A stretch of DNA of 64,000 nt from Actinacidiphila paucisporea (GTDB taxonomy: Bacteria; Actinomycetota; Actinomycetes; Streptomycetales; Streptomycetaceae). The stretch spans positions 1 through 64,000 of the forward strand of contig NZ_FRBI01000024.1 of the NCBI RefSeq assembly GCF_900142575.1, read 5' to 3'. Of the stretch, positions 7,050 to 15,968 are shown piece after piece. Below the pieces are notes generated by a model. It was not told the DNA's origin. It ran no database searches and was given only the letters and a program-made list of their open reading frames with translations. Each line of letters starts with the position of its first letter. Position 1 is the first letter of the stretch. The translations under genes were made by a program, and so were the position numbers.

Positions 7050-10000
7050 ATGACCACGACCGCAGGACCGCAGCCGGCGGCGAAGGAGCCCGACGGCGCA
7101 CTGGACGTCGAAGCCCTGGAGCGCGCGCTGCGCGCCGAGGTGGACGGCGAGGTGCGCTTCGACGCCGGCAGCCGCGGCGCGTACGCCACCGACGGTTCGA
7201 ACTACCGGCAGGTCCCGATCGGCGTGGTGGTCCCGCGCTCGGTCGACGCCGGAGCGGCCGCGGTGGCGGTGTGCGCCCGCTTCGGGGCGCCGGTGCTGTC
7301 CCGGGGCGGCGGTACGAGTCTGGGCGGGCAGTGCACGAACACCGCGGTGGTCCTCGACTGGACGAAATACTGCGACGCCCTGGTCTCGGTCGACACGGAC
7401 GCGCGCACCTGCGTGGTCGAGCCGGGCATCGTGCTGGACGAGCTGAACCGGCGGTTGGCCGCGTACGGCCTGATGTTCGGCCCGAAGCCCTCCACGCACA
7501 GCCACTGCACGCTCGGCGGGATGATCGGCAATAACTCCTGCGGAGCCTCCGCCCAGGCGTACGGCAAGACGGTGGACAACGTCCGCCGGCTGGAGGTCCT
7601 GACCTACGACGGCGCCAGGATGTGGACGGGCCGCACGTCACCACGGGAGTACGAGGAGATCGCCGCCGCGGGTGGCCGCCGCGCCCAGCTCTACACGGGC
7701 ATGCGCGAGCTGGCCGACACCTACCTGGCCGACATCCGGCAGGGCTACCCGAAGATCCCGCGCCGGGTGTCCGGCTACAACCTCGACGACCTGCTGCCCG
7801 AGAACGGCTTCCACGTCGCACGGGCGCTGGTCGGCAGCGAGGGCACCCTGGTCACCGTGCTGCACGCCGAGCTGGACCTGGTGCCGGTCCCGGCCGCCCA
7901 GGCGATCCTCGTCCTGGGCTATCCCGACATCTTCGCGGCCGCCGACGACGTGACCCCGGTCCTGGAACACAGCGAGCCGGCCCAGCTGGAGGCGATGGAC
8001 GGCCGGATGGCGCAGCTGATGCGGGAGGAGAGCAGCCATCTGGAGTCGCTGAACTCGTTCCCCGAGGGCGACAGCTGGCTGCTGGTGCAGTTCACCGGCG
8101 TCGACAGCCACGACGTGGACCGGCAGGCCCGCGAGCTGCTGCGGGCCCTGGGCCGGCGCACGGACGATCCGACGGTCGCGCTGTCCGAGGACCCGGAGCG
8201 CGAGCAGCGGACGCTCAGGGCCCGTGAGGCGGGCCTCGGCGTCACCGCGCGGCCCCCGGACGACCGGGAGACGTGGGAGGGCTGGGAGGACTCGGCGGTG
8301 CCGCCGGACCGGCTCGGGGACTACCTGCGCGATCTGAGGAAGCTCTTCGCCGAGTTCGGCTACGACCACCCCTCGCTCTACGGCCACTTCGGGCAGGGGT
8401 GCGTGCACACCCGCATCCCGTTCGGGCTGCGGACCGCGGAGGGGGTGGCCGCCTTCCACTCCTTCCTGCTCAAGGCCGCCGACCTGGTCGTCTCCTACGG
8501 GGGGTCGCTGTCCGGCGAGCACGGTGACGGGCAGGCCCGCGGAGAGCTGCTGCCGAAGATGTTCGGCGACCGCCTGGTCGGCGCGTTCGGCGAGCTCAAG
8601 GCGCTCTTCGACGCCGGCAACCGGATGAATCCGGGCAAGGTCGTGGCGCCTAACGCCGCCGACTCCCATCTGCGGCTGGGCCCGCTGTGGCGGCCGCGTG
8701 ACGACTCCGACGCGCGCTTCGGCTACCCGGACGACGACCACTCCTTCAACCAGGCCGTCATGCGCTGCGTCGGCGTCGGCAACTGCCGCACCCACGAAGG
8801 CGGCGTGATGTGCCCCTCCTACCGGGCCACCGGCGAGGAGGAGCACTCCACCCGCGGCCGCGCCCGGCTGCTGTTCGAGATGATCGGCGGCCACACCGAC
8901 TCCCCCGTCACCGACGGGTGGCGCTCCACCGAGGTCCGCGACGCCCTCGACCTGTGTCTGGCCTGCAAGGGCTGCAAGTCCGACTGCCCGGTCGGCGTCG
9001 ACATGGCCACGTACAAGGCGGAGTTCCTGTCCCACCACTACCAGGGGCGGCTGCGGCCCGCGGCGCACTACGCGCTGGGATGGCTGCCGCTGTGGGCCCG
9101 CGCCTCGCGGATCGCCCCCGGGCTGGTGAACACGGTGCTGCGCGCACCGGGCCTCTCCCGGGTCGGCAAGCGCCTGGCCGGGGTCGCGGACCGCGACGCG
9201 CCGCTGTTCGCCGAGGAGTCCTTCGTCCAGTGGTGGCGGGCTCGCGGCACGCCGGAGCCGTCTCCCGGCGACCCCCGCGCGGTCGTGCTGTGGCCGGACA
9301 CCTTCAGCACCTACTTCCACCCGTCGGTCGCCAGGTCCGCCGTCCGGGTGATGGAGGACGCCGGATTCCGGGTGTACGTGCCGACCGAGGCGGTGTGCTG
9401 CGGGCTGACCTGGATCTCCACCGGCCAACTCGACGCCGCCCAGCGGGTGCTGCGCCGCACGCTCGCGGTGCTGCGGCCGTGGATCGAGGCGGGCACGCCG
9501 GTCGTCGGCCTTGAGCCGTCGTGCACCGCCGTCTTCCGCGCCGACGCGCCCGAGCTGATGCCGGACGACGAGGGCGTCAAGCGGCTGGCCGGGCAGTTCC
9601 TCACCTTCTCCGAGCTGCTCCTGCACCGCGCTCCCGAAGGCTGGCGGCCGCCGGTGCTCACCCGGGCCGCCACCGTGCAGACCCACTGCCACCAGCACGC
9701 CGTGACGAAATTCGACGCCGACCGGGAGCTGATGCGCCGCGCAGGCATCGACGCGGACGTCCTGGACGAGGGCTGCTGCGGGCTCGCGGGGAATTTCGGG
9801 TTCGAAGCCGGGCACCACGAGCTGTCCATGGAGATCGGCGAGCTGGGGGTCCTGCCCGCGGTGCGGGAGACCGCGCCCAGCGCCCTGGTGCTGGCGGACG
9901 GCTTCAGCTGCCGCACCCAGATCGAACAGGGCGGCACGGGCCGCGGCGCGCTGCACCTCGCCGAGGCGCTGGCCATGGCGCTGGACGGGCCCGCGCCCGC

Positions 10001-10142
10001 GGACCGTCCCGAGAAGGCCGCCGCCAGACCCGCCGCCCCGTCCCGGGCGGCGGGCCGCGCCGCGACCGGCGCCGCGGCACTGGCCGCCGCCGGGACCGCC
10101 CTCGGGGCCGCCTACGCCCTGGCACGGCTGAGGAGACGGTGA
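7050..10142 (+). CDS. FAD-linked oxidoreductase fused to Fe-S/CCG domains (GlcD-GlcF/YdiJ-like)
   Basis: Membrane-associated 2-hydroxyacid dehydrogenase type enzyme of 1030 aa. Residues about 50-270 form a FAD-binding type 4 domain (GGGTSLGGQCTN, then CTLGGMIGNNSCGASA), followed by a FAD-oxidase C domain with YGHFGQGCVHTRI and SGEHGDGQARGELL. Next comes a 4Fe-4S module (CVGVGNC..., CLACKGCKSDCPVGVD) and two CCG-type cysteine motifs (EAVCCGLTW, DEGCCGLAG) like GlcF/heterodisulfide reductase. The likely substrate is a D-2-hydroxyacid such as lactate or 2-hydroxyglutarate, with electrons going to quinone. The C terminus adds an Ala-rich hydrophobic segment and a basic end, absent from typical YdiJ, that could anchor it in the membrane. 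Confidence 0.92.
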   Translation: MTTTAGPQPAAKEPDGALDVEALERALRAEVDGEVRFDAGSRGAYATDGSNYRQVPIGVVVPRSVDAGAAAVAVCARFGAPVLSRGGGTSLGGQCTNTAVVLDWTKYCDALVSVDTDARTCVVEPGIVLDELNRRLAAYGLMFGPKPSTHSHCTLGGMIGNNSCGASAQAYGKTVDNVRRLEVLTYDGARMWTGRTSPREYEEIAAAGGRRAQLYTGMRELADTYLADIRQGYPKIPRRVSGYNLDDLLPENGFHVARALVGSEGTLVTVLHAELDLVPVPAAQAILVLGYPDIFAAADDVTPVLEHSEPAQLEAMDGRMAQLMREESSHLESLNSFPEGDSWLLVQFTGVDSHDVDRQARELLRALGRRTDDPTVALSEDPEREQRTLRAREAGLGVTARPPDDRETWEGWEDSAVPPDRLGDYLRDLRKLFAEFGYDHPSLYGHFGQGCVHTRIPFGLRTAEGVAAFHSFLLKAADLVVSYGGSLSGEHGDGQARGELLPKMFGDRLVGAFGELKALFDAGNRMNPGKVVAPNAADSHLRLGPLWRPRDDSDARFGYPDDDHSFNQAVMRCVGVGNCRTHEGGVMCPSYRATGEEEHSTRGRARLLFEMIGGHTDSPVTDGWRSTEVRDALDLCLACKGCKSDCPVGVDMATYKAEFLSHHYQGRLRPAAHYALGWLPLWARASRIAPGLVNTVLRAPGLSRVGKRLAGVADRDAPLFAEESFVQWWRARGTPEPSPGDPRAVVLWPDTFSTYFHPSVARSAVRVMEDAGFRVYVPTEAVCCGLTWISTGQLDAAQRVLRRTLAVLRPWIEAGTPVVGLEPSCTAVFRADAPELMPDDEGVKRLAGQFLTFSELLLHRAPEGWRPPVLTRAATVQTHCHQHAVTKFDADRELMRRAGIDADVLDEGCCGLAGNFGFEAGHHELSMEIGELGVLPAVRETAPSALVLADGFSCRTQIEQGGTGRGALHLAEALAMALDGPAPADRPEKAAARPAAPSRAAGRAATGAAALAAAGTALGAAYALARLRRR

Positions 10143-10200
10143 ACCGCCGCTCGCCCGGAGCACGCATCCGCCCACCGCAGAAACGAGAGGAAGAACCACC

Positions 10201-12018
10201 GTGTCGATGAAGGTCTCCGACTACGTACTCCAACGCCTGCGCGAATGGGACGTCGAGCACGTCTTCGCCTACGCGGGCGACGGCATCAACGGCCTGCTCG
10301 CCGCCTGGGGCCGGGCCGAGAACAAGCCGCGGTTCGTCCAGGCCCGCCACGAGGAGATGGCCGCCTTCGAGGCCGTCGGCTATGCCAAGTTCTCCGGCAA
10401 GGTCGGCGTCTGCGCGGCCACCTCGGGGCCCGGCGCGATCCACCTGCTCAACGGCCTGTACGACGCCAAACTGGACCACGTACCGGTGGTGGCGATCGTC
10501 GGGCAGACCAACCGCAGTGCGATGGGCGGCAGTTACCAGCAGGAGGTCGACCTGCTGAGCCTGTACAAGGACGTGGCCGCCGACTTCTGCGAGATGGTCA
10601 CCGTCCCCGAGCAGCTGCCGAACGTCATCGACCGGGCGATCCGCACCGCCTACGGCAAGCGCACCGTCACCGCCGTGATCATCCCGGCGGACGTCCAGGA
10701 ACTGGACTACTCGCCGCCCACCCATGCCTTCAAGATGGTGCCCTCCAGCCTCGGCATGTCGTCGTCCGCGCCGGTGCCCGGCGAGGCCGACCTCCTGCGG
10801 GCCGCGGAGGTGCTCAACGCGGGCGAGAAGGTCGCCGTCCTGGTCGGCCAGGGCGCCCGCGGCGCCCAGGCCGAGGTCGTGCAGCTCGCCGACCTCCTCG
10901 GCGCGGGCGTCGCCAAGGCGCTGCTCGGCAAGGACGTCCTGTCCGACGAACTCCCCTACGTCACCGGCTCCATCGGCCTGCTCGGCACCCGCCCCTCCTA
11001 CGAGCTGATGCAGGACTGCGACACCCTGCTGGTCATCGGCTCCAGCTTCCCCTACACCCAGTTCCTGCCCGACTTCGGACAGGCCCGCGCCGTGCAGATC
11101 GACCTCGACCCCTTCATGGTCGGGCTGCGCTACCCCTTCGAGGTCAACCTCGTCGGCGACGCGGCCGGCACGCTGCGCGCCCTGCTGCCGCACCTGAAGC
11201 GCAAGAAGCACGGCTCGTGGCGGAAGACCGTGGAGAAGAACACCGCCCGCTGGTGGGAGGTCATGCAGCGCCGCGCGGCCGTGGACGCCGACCCGATCAA
11301 CCCCGAATACGTCGTCCACGCCCTGAACGACCTGCTGCCGCACGACGTCATGCTGTCGGCGGACTCCGGCTCGTCGGCCAACTGGTACGCCCGGCACCTG
11401 AGGATGCGCGGCGAGATGCGCGGCTCGCTGTCCGGCACGCTGGCCACCATGGGGCCCGGCGTGCCCTACGTCATCGGTGCGAAGTTCGCCCACCCCGACC
11501 GCCCCGCCATCGCCCTGGTCGGCGACGGCGCCATGCAGATGAACGGCATGGCCGAACTCATCACCGCCGCCAAATACTGGCGTGACTGGCAGGACCGCCG
11601 GCTGATCGTGGCCGTCCTGAACAACCAGGACCTCAACCAGGTCACCTGGGAGATGCGGGCCATGTCCGGGGCGCCGCAGTTCCTGCCGTCACAGGCCCTG
11701 CCGGACGTGCCCTACGCCGACTTCGCCCGCTCCATCGGACTGGACGGCGTACGCGTGGAGAAGCCGGAGGGCGTGCTGGACGCCTGGCAGCAGGCGCTGG
11801 CCGCGGACCGGCCGTTCGTCATCGACTTCCGCACCGACCCGGCCGTACCCCCGATCCCGCCGCACGCCACGCTCGACCAGATCGAGGCCGCCACCGCCGC
11901 GATCGTGCACGGCGACAGCGACCGTACCGCCATGGTCCGCCAGGGCATCAAGGCCAAGGTCCAGGAGATGTTGCCCGGCCACCGCCACCGCGACGACCGC
12001 CCCGGAGCGGAGGACTGA
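10201..12018 (+). CDS. thiamine pyrophosphate-dependent enzyme (pyruvate oxidase/acetolactate synthase-like)
   Basis: 605-aa TPP enzyme with the three-domain POX/AHAS layout. The N-terminal PYR domain has the catalytic Glu in RHEEMAAFEAVGYA and the SGPGAIHLLNGLYDAK loop. A central domain follows. The C-terminal PP domain holds the TPP/Mg motif, from GDGAMQMNGMAELITAAKYW to the NN of AVLNNQDLNQ. GTG 10201 (or ATG 10207) follows GAGAGGAAG. The gene is 58 bases after the FAD/Fe-S oxidoreductase and may be cotranscribed. Substrate is not predictable; similar proteins are simply annotated as TPP-requiring. A decayed enolase-superfamily gene follows immediately. Confidence 0.9.
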   Translation: MSMKVSDYVLQRLREWDVEHVFAYAGDGINGLLAAWGRAENKPRFVQARHEEMAAFEAVGYAKFSGKVGVCAATSGPGAIHLLNGLYDAKLDHVPVVAIVGQTNRSAMGGSYQQEVDLLSLYKDVAADFCEMVTVPEQLPNVIDRAIRTAYGKRTVTAVIIPADVQELDYSPPTHAFKMVPSSLGMSSSAPVPGEADLLRAAEVLNAGEKVAVLVGQGARGAQAEVVQLADLLGAGVAKALLGKDVLSDELPYVTGSIGLLGTRPSYELMQDCDTLLVIGSSFPYTQFLPDFGQARAVQIDLDPFMVGLRYPFEVNLVGDAAGTLRALLPHLKRKKHGSWRKTVEKNTARWWEVMQRRAAVDADPINPEYVVHALNDLLPHDVMLSADSGSSANWYARHLRMRGEMRGSLSGTLATMGPGVPYVIGAKFAHPDRPAIALVGDGAMQMNGMAELITAAKYWRDWQDRRLIVAVLNNQDLNQVTWEMRAMSGAPQFLPSQALPDVPYADFARSIGLDGVRVEKPEGVLDAWQQALAADRPFVIDFRTDPAVPPIPPHATLDQIEAATAAIVHGDSDRTAMVRQGIKAKVQEMLPGHRHRDDRPGAED

Positions 12019-12021
12019 ACC

Positions 12022-12310
12022 GTGCCCCACGGAGCCACGAGCGGCGCCGGCGAGCCGGGTATCCCCCGGGTCAAGATCAAGATCGGCGGGTCCTGGGGCG
12101 CCTCGGAGGCCCGCGACCGGGAGCGGATCAGCCGTGCGCGGCGCAGCATCGGCGACGGCGTGGAGCTCTACGTCGACGCCAACGGCGCCTACACCCGCAA
12201 TCAGGCGGTCCGGGTGGCACGCCGGCGCGGTGCGTCCGGGCGCCGACGGCGCGCCCGGGCACGGGCTCGCCCTGCGTGCCGATGTGGCGGACCGCTATCG
12301 CAAGAGCTGA
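12022..12310 (+). pseudogene. remnant of an enolase-superfamily (mandelate racemase-like) gene
   Basis: The first ~70 codons read as part of the barrel domain: VKIKIGGSWGASEARDRERI then IGDGVELYVDANGAYTRNQA, including the KxK-like and DANGAY metal-site segments. After about 12237 this frame turns to Arg-rich nonsense. A +1 frame then reads a typical family C terminus (PGHGLALRADVADRYR) ending at the TGA at 12308-12310. Both the N-terminal capping domain and most of the barrel are missing, so the gene is deleted internally and frameshifted. It directly follows the TPP enzyme, whose operon partner it probably was. Confidence 0.75.
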
Positions 12311-12358
12311 GGGCGCGCGGTCGCGCCCGGCATTTTCCCGAGAAAGGCAGACGACGAC

Positions 12359-13402
12359 ATGCCCCAGACTGTCCTGATCACCGGAGCCAGCGGCGGGATC
12401 GGCCGTGCCACCGCCCGCGAGTTCGCCCGCAGGGGCGACCGGATCGGCCTGGTCGCCCGCGGCCGCACCGGCCTGGAGGCGGCGGCCCGCGAGGTGCGGG
12501 AACTGGGCGGCCAGGCGGTGGTGGTACCGGCCGACGTCGCGGACCACACCGCCGTGCACGACGCGGCCGAAGAGGTCGAACGGCACTTCGGGCCCCTCGA
12601 CGTGTGGGTCAACGTCGCCTTCACCTCGGTCTTCGCACCCTTCACCGAGATCCGCCCCGAGGACTTCCGGCGCGTCACGGAGGTCACCTACCTCGGCTAC
12701 GTCAACGGGACCCGTGAAGCGCTGGCGCGGATGCTCCCCCGCGACCGGGGCACGATCGTGCAGGTCGGCTCCGCCCTGGGCGCCCGCTCGATCCCCCTGC
12801 AGTCCGCCTACTGCGGCGCGAAGCACGCCGTGAACGGCTTCACCTCCTCGGTGCGCACCGAACTCATGCACATGAAGAGCAACGTGCACATCACGGTGGT
12901 GCAGATGCCCGCGGTCAACACGCCGCAGTTCTCCTGGGTGCGCTCCCGGCTGCCGAAGCAGCCGCAGCCGGTCGCCCCGATCTACCAGCCCGAGGTGGCG
13001 GCCCGCGCCGTCCTGCGCGCCGCCGAGCGCCCCCGGCGCAAGCAGTATTACGTCGGCGCCTCGACCGTCGCCACGATCCTGGCCGACAAGGTCGCCGCGG
13101 GCCTGCTCGACCGCTACCTGGCCCGTACCGGCTACGACTCCCAGCAGAGCGGGCAGGACGTCCCCGCCGACCGCAAGGACAACCTGTGGGAGCCGCTGGA
13201 CGGCGCGGGGAAGGCCGGGCCCGGGCACGACTACGGCGCGCACGGAAGCTTCGACGACCGCTCCCACGCCCGGTCCCCGCAGACCTGGCTGTCGCAGCAC
13301 CCCGGCCTCGCGTGGCCGTCGGCCGGCCTGCTGCTCACCCTCACGGCGGCGGCCACGGCCCGTGCACGCCGCGCGGCCCTGCGGCGTCCCGGGCACCGGT
13401 GA
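12359..13402 (+). CDS. short-chain dehydrogenase/reductase with C-terminal extension
   Basis: NAD(P)-dependent SDR of 347 aa. The Rossmann start is TVLITGASGGIGRATAREFA (TGxxxGxG); the catalytic Ser lies in GSALGARSIP and the YxxxK motif in SAYCGAKHAVNG. The usual NNAG is replaced by NVAF (VWVNVAFTSVFAPF). About 100 residues follow the core, ending in a hydrophobic segment (PSAGLLLTLTAAATARARRA) that may be a membrane anchor. Start ATG 12359 follows GAGAAAGG. It converges on the F420 oxidoreductase gene 15 bases away. Substrate unknown. Confidence 0.9.
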   Translation: MPQTVLITGASGGIGRATAREFARRGDRIGLVARGRTGLEAAAREVRELGGQAVVVPADVADHTAVHDAAEEVERHFGPLDVWVNVAFTSVFAPFTEIRPEDFRRVTEVTYLGYVNGTREALARMLPRDRGTIVQVGSALGARSIPLQSAYCGAKHAVNGFTSSVRTELMHMKSNVHITVVQMPAVNTPQFSWVRSRLPKQPQPVAPIYQPEVAARAVLRAAERPRRKQYYVGASTVATILADKVAAGLLDRYLARTGYDSQQSGQDVPADRKDNLWEPLDGAGKAGPGHDYGAHGSFDDRSHARSPQTWLSQHPGLAWPSAGLLLTLTAAATARARRAALRRPGHR

Positions 13403-13417
13403 GCGGGAAGGGCCCGG

Positions 13418-14380
13418 CTACCGCGACTCGGTCAGGCGGGGCAGCACCTCGGTCTTGTAGAAGTCGAAGAACTGCCGCTGGTCGGGGCCGATCTGGTTCA
13501 CGTACACCTCGTCGAACCCGGCCCCGGTGTAGGCCGTCACCGCCTTGACGTGGTCGTCGGCGCTGTCACCGCAGACGACGGCGTCCGCGATCATCTCCTC
13601 GGTGACCAGGCTGCTCGCCTGCTCGAAGTGCTCGGGGGTCGGCAGGACCTGCGGCAGCTCCCCGGGAAGCTGCTCGTTCGGCCACAGCCGGTGCACGGTC
13701 TTCACCGCCCGCTGCCGGTCGGTGTCCCAGCACACCTTCAGACCGCCGACGACCGGCTTGCCGGCGCCGCCCGCCTGGCGGAACCTGTCCACCAGCGCGG
13801 CGTCGGGCTGCATCGTCACGAAGCCGTCGCCGATGCGTCCGGCCACATCCGCCGCGCGCGGGCCGAACCCGGAGATGTACAGCGGCGCCGGCTCGTCGGG
13901 GACGGTGTACAGGCGGGCGTTCTCCACCGTGTAGTGGGTGCCGCGGTGGGTGACCCGCTCGCCGGTGAACAGCTTCCTGATCACCTCCACCGCCTCCTCC
14001 AGCCTCTCCAGCCGCACACCGGCGTCCGGCCAGCCGCCGCCGACGATGTGCTCGTTGAGCGCCTCGCCACTGCCCAGCCCGAAACGGAACCTCCCGCCGG
14101 TGAGCACCGCCGCCGTGGCCGCGGCCTGCGCGTTGAGCGCCGGGTGCATGCGGACCGTCGGGCAGGTCACCAGCGTGGTGATCGGCAGCGACGTCACCTG
14201 GGAGATCGCGCCGATCATCGACCACACGAAGGGGCTCTGCCCCTGCTCGTCGTTCCAGGGGTGGAAGTGGTCCGAGATGGCGAGCGCCTGGAAACCGGCC
14301 TGCTCCGCCATACGGGCCTGGTCGAGGAGTTCCCGCGGGGTGAACTCCTCGCAGGACAGGAAGTATCCGTAAGCGGTCAT
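13418..14380 (-). CDS. F420-dependent LLM-class oxidoreductase (G6PD-like subgroup)
   Basis: 320-aa luciferase-like TIM barrel that should use coenzyme F420. It starts YGYFLSCEEFTPRELLDQAR, then ISDHFHPWNDEQGQSPFVW, a hallmark of the subgroup related to F420-dependent glucose-6-phosphate dehydrogenase. RFRFGLGSGEALNEHI and YISGFGPRAADVAGRIGDGF follow. The sugar-phosphate substrate cannot be assumed, since many TIGR03557-like proteins act on other alcohols. Start ATG 14380 follows GGAAAGG. It is the second gene of a short minus-strand operon behind the HAD phosphatase gene (30-base gap). Confidence 0.88.
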   Translation of the reverse strand: MTAYGYFLSCEEFTPRELLDQARMAEQAGFQALAISDHFHPWNDEQGQSPFVWSMIGAISQVTSLPITTLVTCPTVRMHPALNAQAAATAAVLTGGRFRFGLGSGEALNEHIVGGGWPDAGVRLERLEEAVEVIRKLFTGERVTHRGTHYTVENARLYTVPDEPAPLYISGFGPRAADVAGRIGDGFVTMQPDAALVDRFRQAGGAGKPVVGGLKVCWDTDRQRAVKTVHRLWPNEQLPGELPQVLPTPEHFEQASSLVTEEMIADAVVCGDSADDHVKAVTAYTGAGFDEVYVNQIGPDQRQFFDFYKTEVLPRLTESR

Positions 14381-14410
14381 GGCGGCCCTTTCCTTACGTG
14401 GTGGTGCCGG

Positions 14411-15115
14411 TCACGCCCAGCCCGGCGGGACGGCGAGGAAGCTGTCGTCGAGGCGGCCCAGCAGCTCGGAAGGCGAGTCGTAGACCACCTCCATCCCGGC
14501 CTCGTGCAGCTCCTCCCGGGACCAGCCGCCGGTGAGCACGCCCAGGCAGCGGACCCCCGCCTTGCGGGCGGCCTTGCCGTCCCACGCGGCGTCGCCGACG
14601 AAGACCGCGCGCTCGGCCGGCACCCCGGCCTTGTCCAGCGCCTGCTGCACCAGGTCGGGGGCGGGCTTGCTGGACGACACGTCCGAAGCGGTGGTGACCG
14701 CGGTGATCGCGTCATCGGCGTCGAGCGCGCGCATCATCACCTCGGCCTCCTTCTTCTTCGCCGACGAGGCGAGCACCACCCGCCAGCCGCGTGTCGCACA
14801 CGCCCGCAGCAGGTCCGACGCCCCGGGCAGCGGGGCCAGCCGGGACCAGTGCTGCGCGTAGAGGGTGTCGTGGGCGGCGCTGAGCGCCTCGTCACCATCG
14901 CGGTCGCGCTCCTCGCTCAGCAGCGCGTCCAGCAGGTGGTCACTGCCCATGCCGATGCACCGGTGGATCCGTGCCATGGGGACCCGGAAGCCCTGCTGGC
15001 GCAGGGCCTCGGACCAGGCGACGGTGTGCAGGTAGACGGTGTCCATCAGCGTGCCGTCGACGTCGAACAGCACCGCTCCGCCGTCGTCGCCGTCAGGTGT
15101 CCCGGTCGTGGTCAT
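14411..15115 (-). CDS. HAD-superfamily hydrolase
   Basis: 234-aa phosphatase/phosphoglucomutase-like HAD protein. Motif I is LFDVDGTLMDT with nucleophile and acid Asp; motif II is WRVVLASSAKKKEAE; motif III is the Lys in SSKPAPDLVQQAL; motif IV is FVGDAAWDG. A helical cap follows motif I. Start ATG 15115 is preceded by GAGG. It likely dephosphorylates a small metabolite; the neighbouring F420 oxidoreductase might act in the same route, but that is only a guess from spacing. Confidence 0.9.
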   Translation of the reverse strand: MTTTGTPDGDDGGAVLFDVDGTLMDTVYLHTVAWSEALRQQGFRVPMARIHRCIGMGSDHLLDALLSEERDRDGDEALSAAHDTLYAQHWSRLAPLPGASDLLRACATRGWRVVLASSAKKKEAEVMMRALDADDAITAVTTASDVSSSKPAPDLVQQALDKAGVPAERAVFVGDAAWDGKAARKAGVRCLGVLTGGWSREELHEAGMEVVYDSPSELLGRLDDSFLAVPPGWA

Positions 15116-15206
15116 ACCTCATCCTCTCCGCGCCCTGGGGATGGCGCATCCCGGCCGAAAGCGTCGGATCGCGCCGCGGGGACCTCGCCGGGGGCCGCGG
15201 GCGGCG

Positions 15207-15473
15207 TCACTGCGGCCAACGGCCGGTGACGCGCTCCACCACGTGGGCGCCGCCCCGGGCGACGGTCGCCTTGACCACCGCGAAGATGGCGCCCTGCACC
15301 GCAGCCGCGAGCAGGATCTCCCGCCAGGCGCGGTCCTTGTCGGTGGCCTCCGGGGCATCGTCCCCATGGGTGACGAGCTTCCACGACTGCCGGAACAACG
15401 CCCCGGCCGCGGCCCCGCCGGCCACACCGAGAAGCAGGCCGACCGGCTTGTACGCGAGCGCCGCGGCCTTCAT
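15207..15473 (-). CDS. DUF4235 family membrane protein
   Basis: 88-aa protein with the DUF4235 pattern: YKPVGLLLGVAGGAAAGALF is the first membrane segment (about residues 8-27), a short loop WKLVTHGDD follows, and ILLAAAVQGAIFAVVKATVA (about 53-72) is the second. Function unknown. Its ATG overlaps the TGA of a small upstream frame (ATGA), so it is probably the downstream member of a coupled pair, as is usual for DUF3618-DUF4235 pairs. Confidence 0.82.
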   Translation of the reverse strand: MKAAALAYKPVGLLLGVAGGAAAGALFRQSWKLVTHGDDAPEATDKDRAWREILLAAAVQGAIFAVVKATVARGGAHVVERVTGRWPQ

Positions 15474-15682
15474 GCCCGCCTCCCGGCGCGGAGCCGGAGC
15501 AGCAGTACGGCCATCCGCGCCATCGCGACCGCCGCCAGCGGCCGGTGACCCCCGGCTGCCCGTCCGGCGGGCCTTCCCCCACCGGCCGGCGCCCGGAGGA
15601 CGGCGCCGGCGGACCCCCGGCCCTCCTCAGCCCAGGCGCCCGCGCCCCCCATCCGGTCAGCCGGCATGCTCTCACTGCTCAT
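15470..15682 (-). CDS. small coupled ORF upstream of DUF4235, possible reduced DUF3618 relative
   Basis: A 70-codon frame starting at ATG 15682, seven bases after GAGGAT, whose TGA overlaps the DUF4235 start codon as ATGA. The product has a flexible Gly/Ala-rich N-terminal part and a single hydrophobic stretch followed by Arg residues (PLAAVAMARMAVLLLRLRAG). That resembles only the C-terminal end of DUF3618 proteins, the usual partner of DUF4235. The ribosome site and overlap argue that it is translated; the family assignment is weak. Confidence 0.4.
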   Translation of the reverse strand: MSSESMPADRMGGAGAWAEEGRGSAGAVLRAPAGGGRPAGRAAGGHRPLAAVAMARMAVLLLRLRAGRRA

Positions 15683-15968
15683 AGGACGGATCCTCACCAT
15701 CATCTCGGCCACGTCTGGGTGTCCGCGTGCCCCGCGAACGCCGCATCACCCGCCCGAGGGGCGATGTCTCCGGAGGTGGGCCGCCCGCCCGGTGCCGGCG
15801 GCGCAGCCGCTGTTACACGGTCACCGGCCGGTTTCGCGTGTGAGCTGCCCTCCTGGGGAAAAGCGGACATGAGCAGCCACTGCTGCGCGCTCGACGCGCC
15901 GAGGTCACGGGGAGCCGAGCGGCCCCACGTCAGTTGCCGTCCTGGGGCAGGCGCCGGTTGAGGGTGGT

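Noticed and set aside
7638-10199. 853-codon minus-strand frame
   Set aside because: Shadow of the FAD/Fe-S oxidoreductase gene, whose own motifs are clear on the plus strand.
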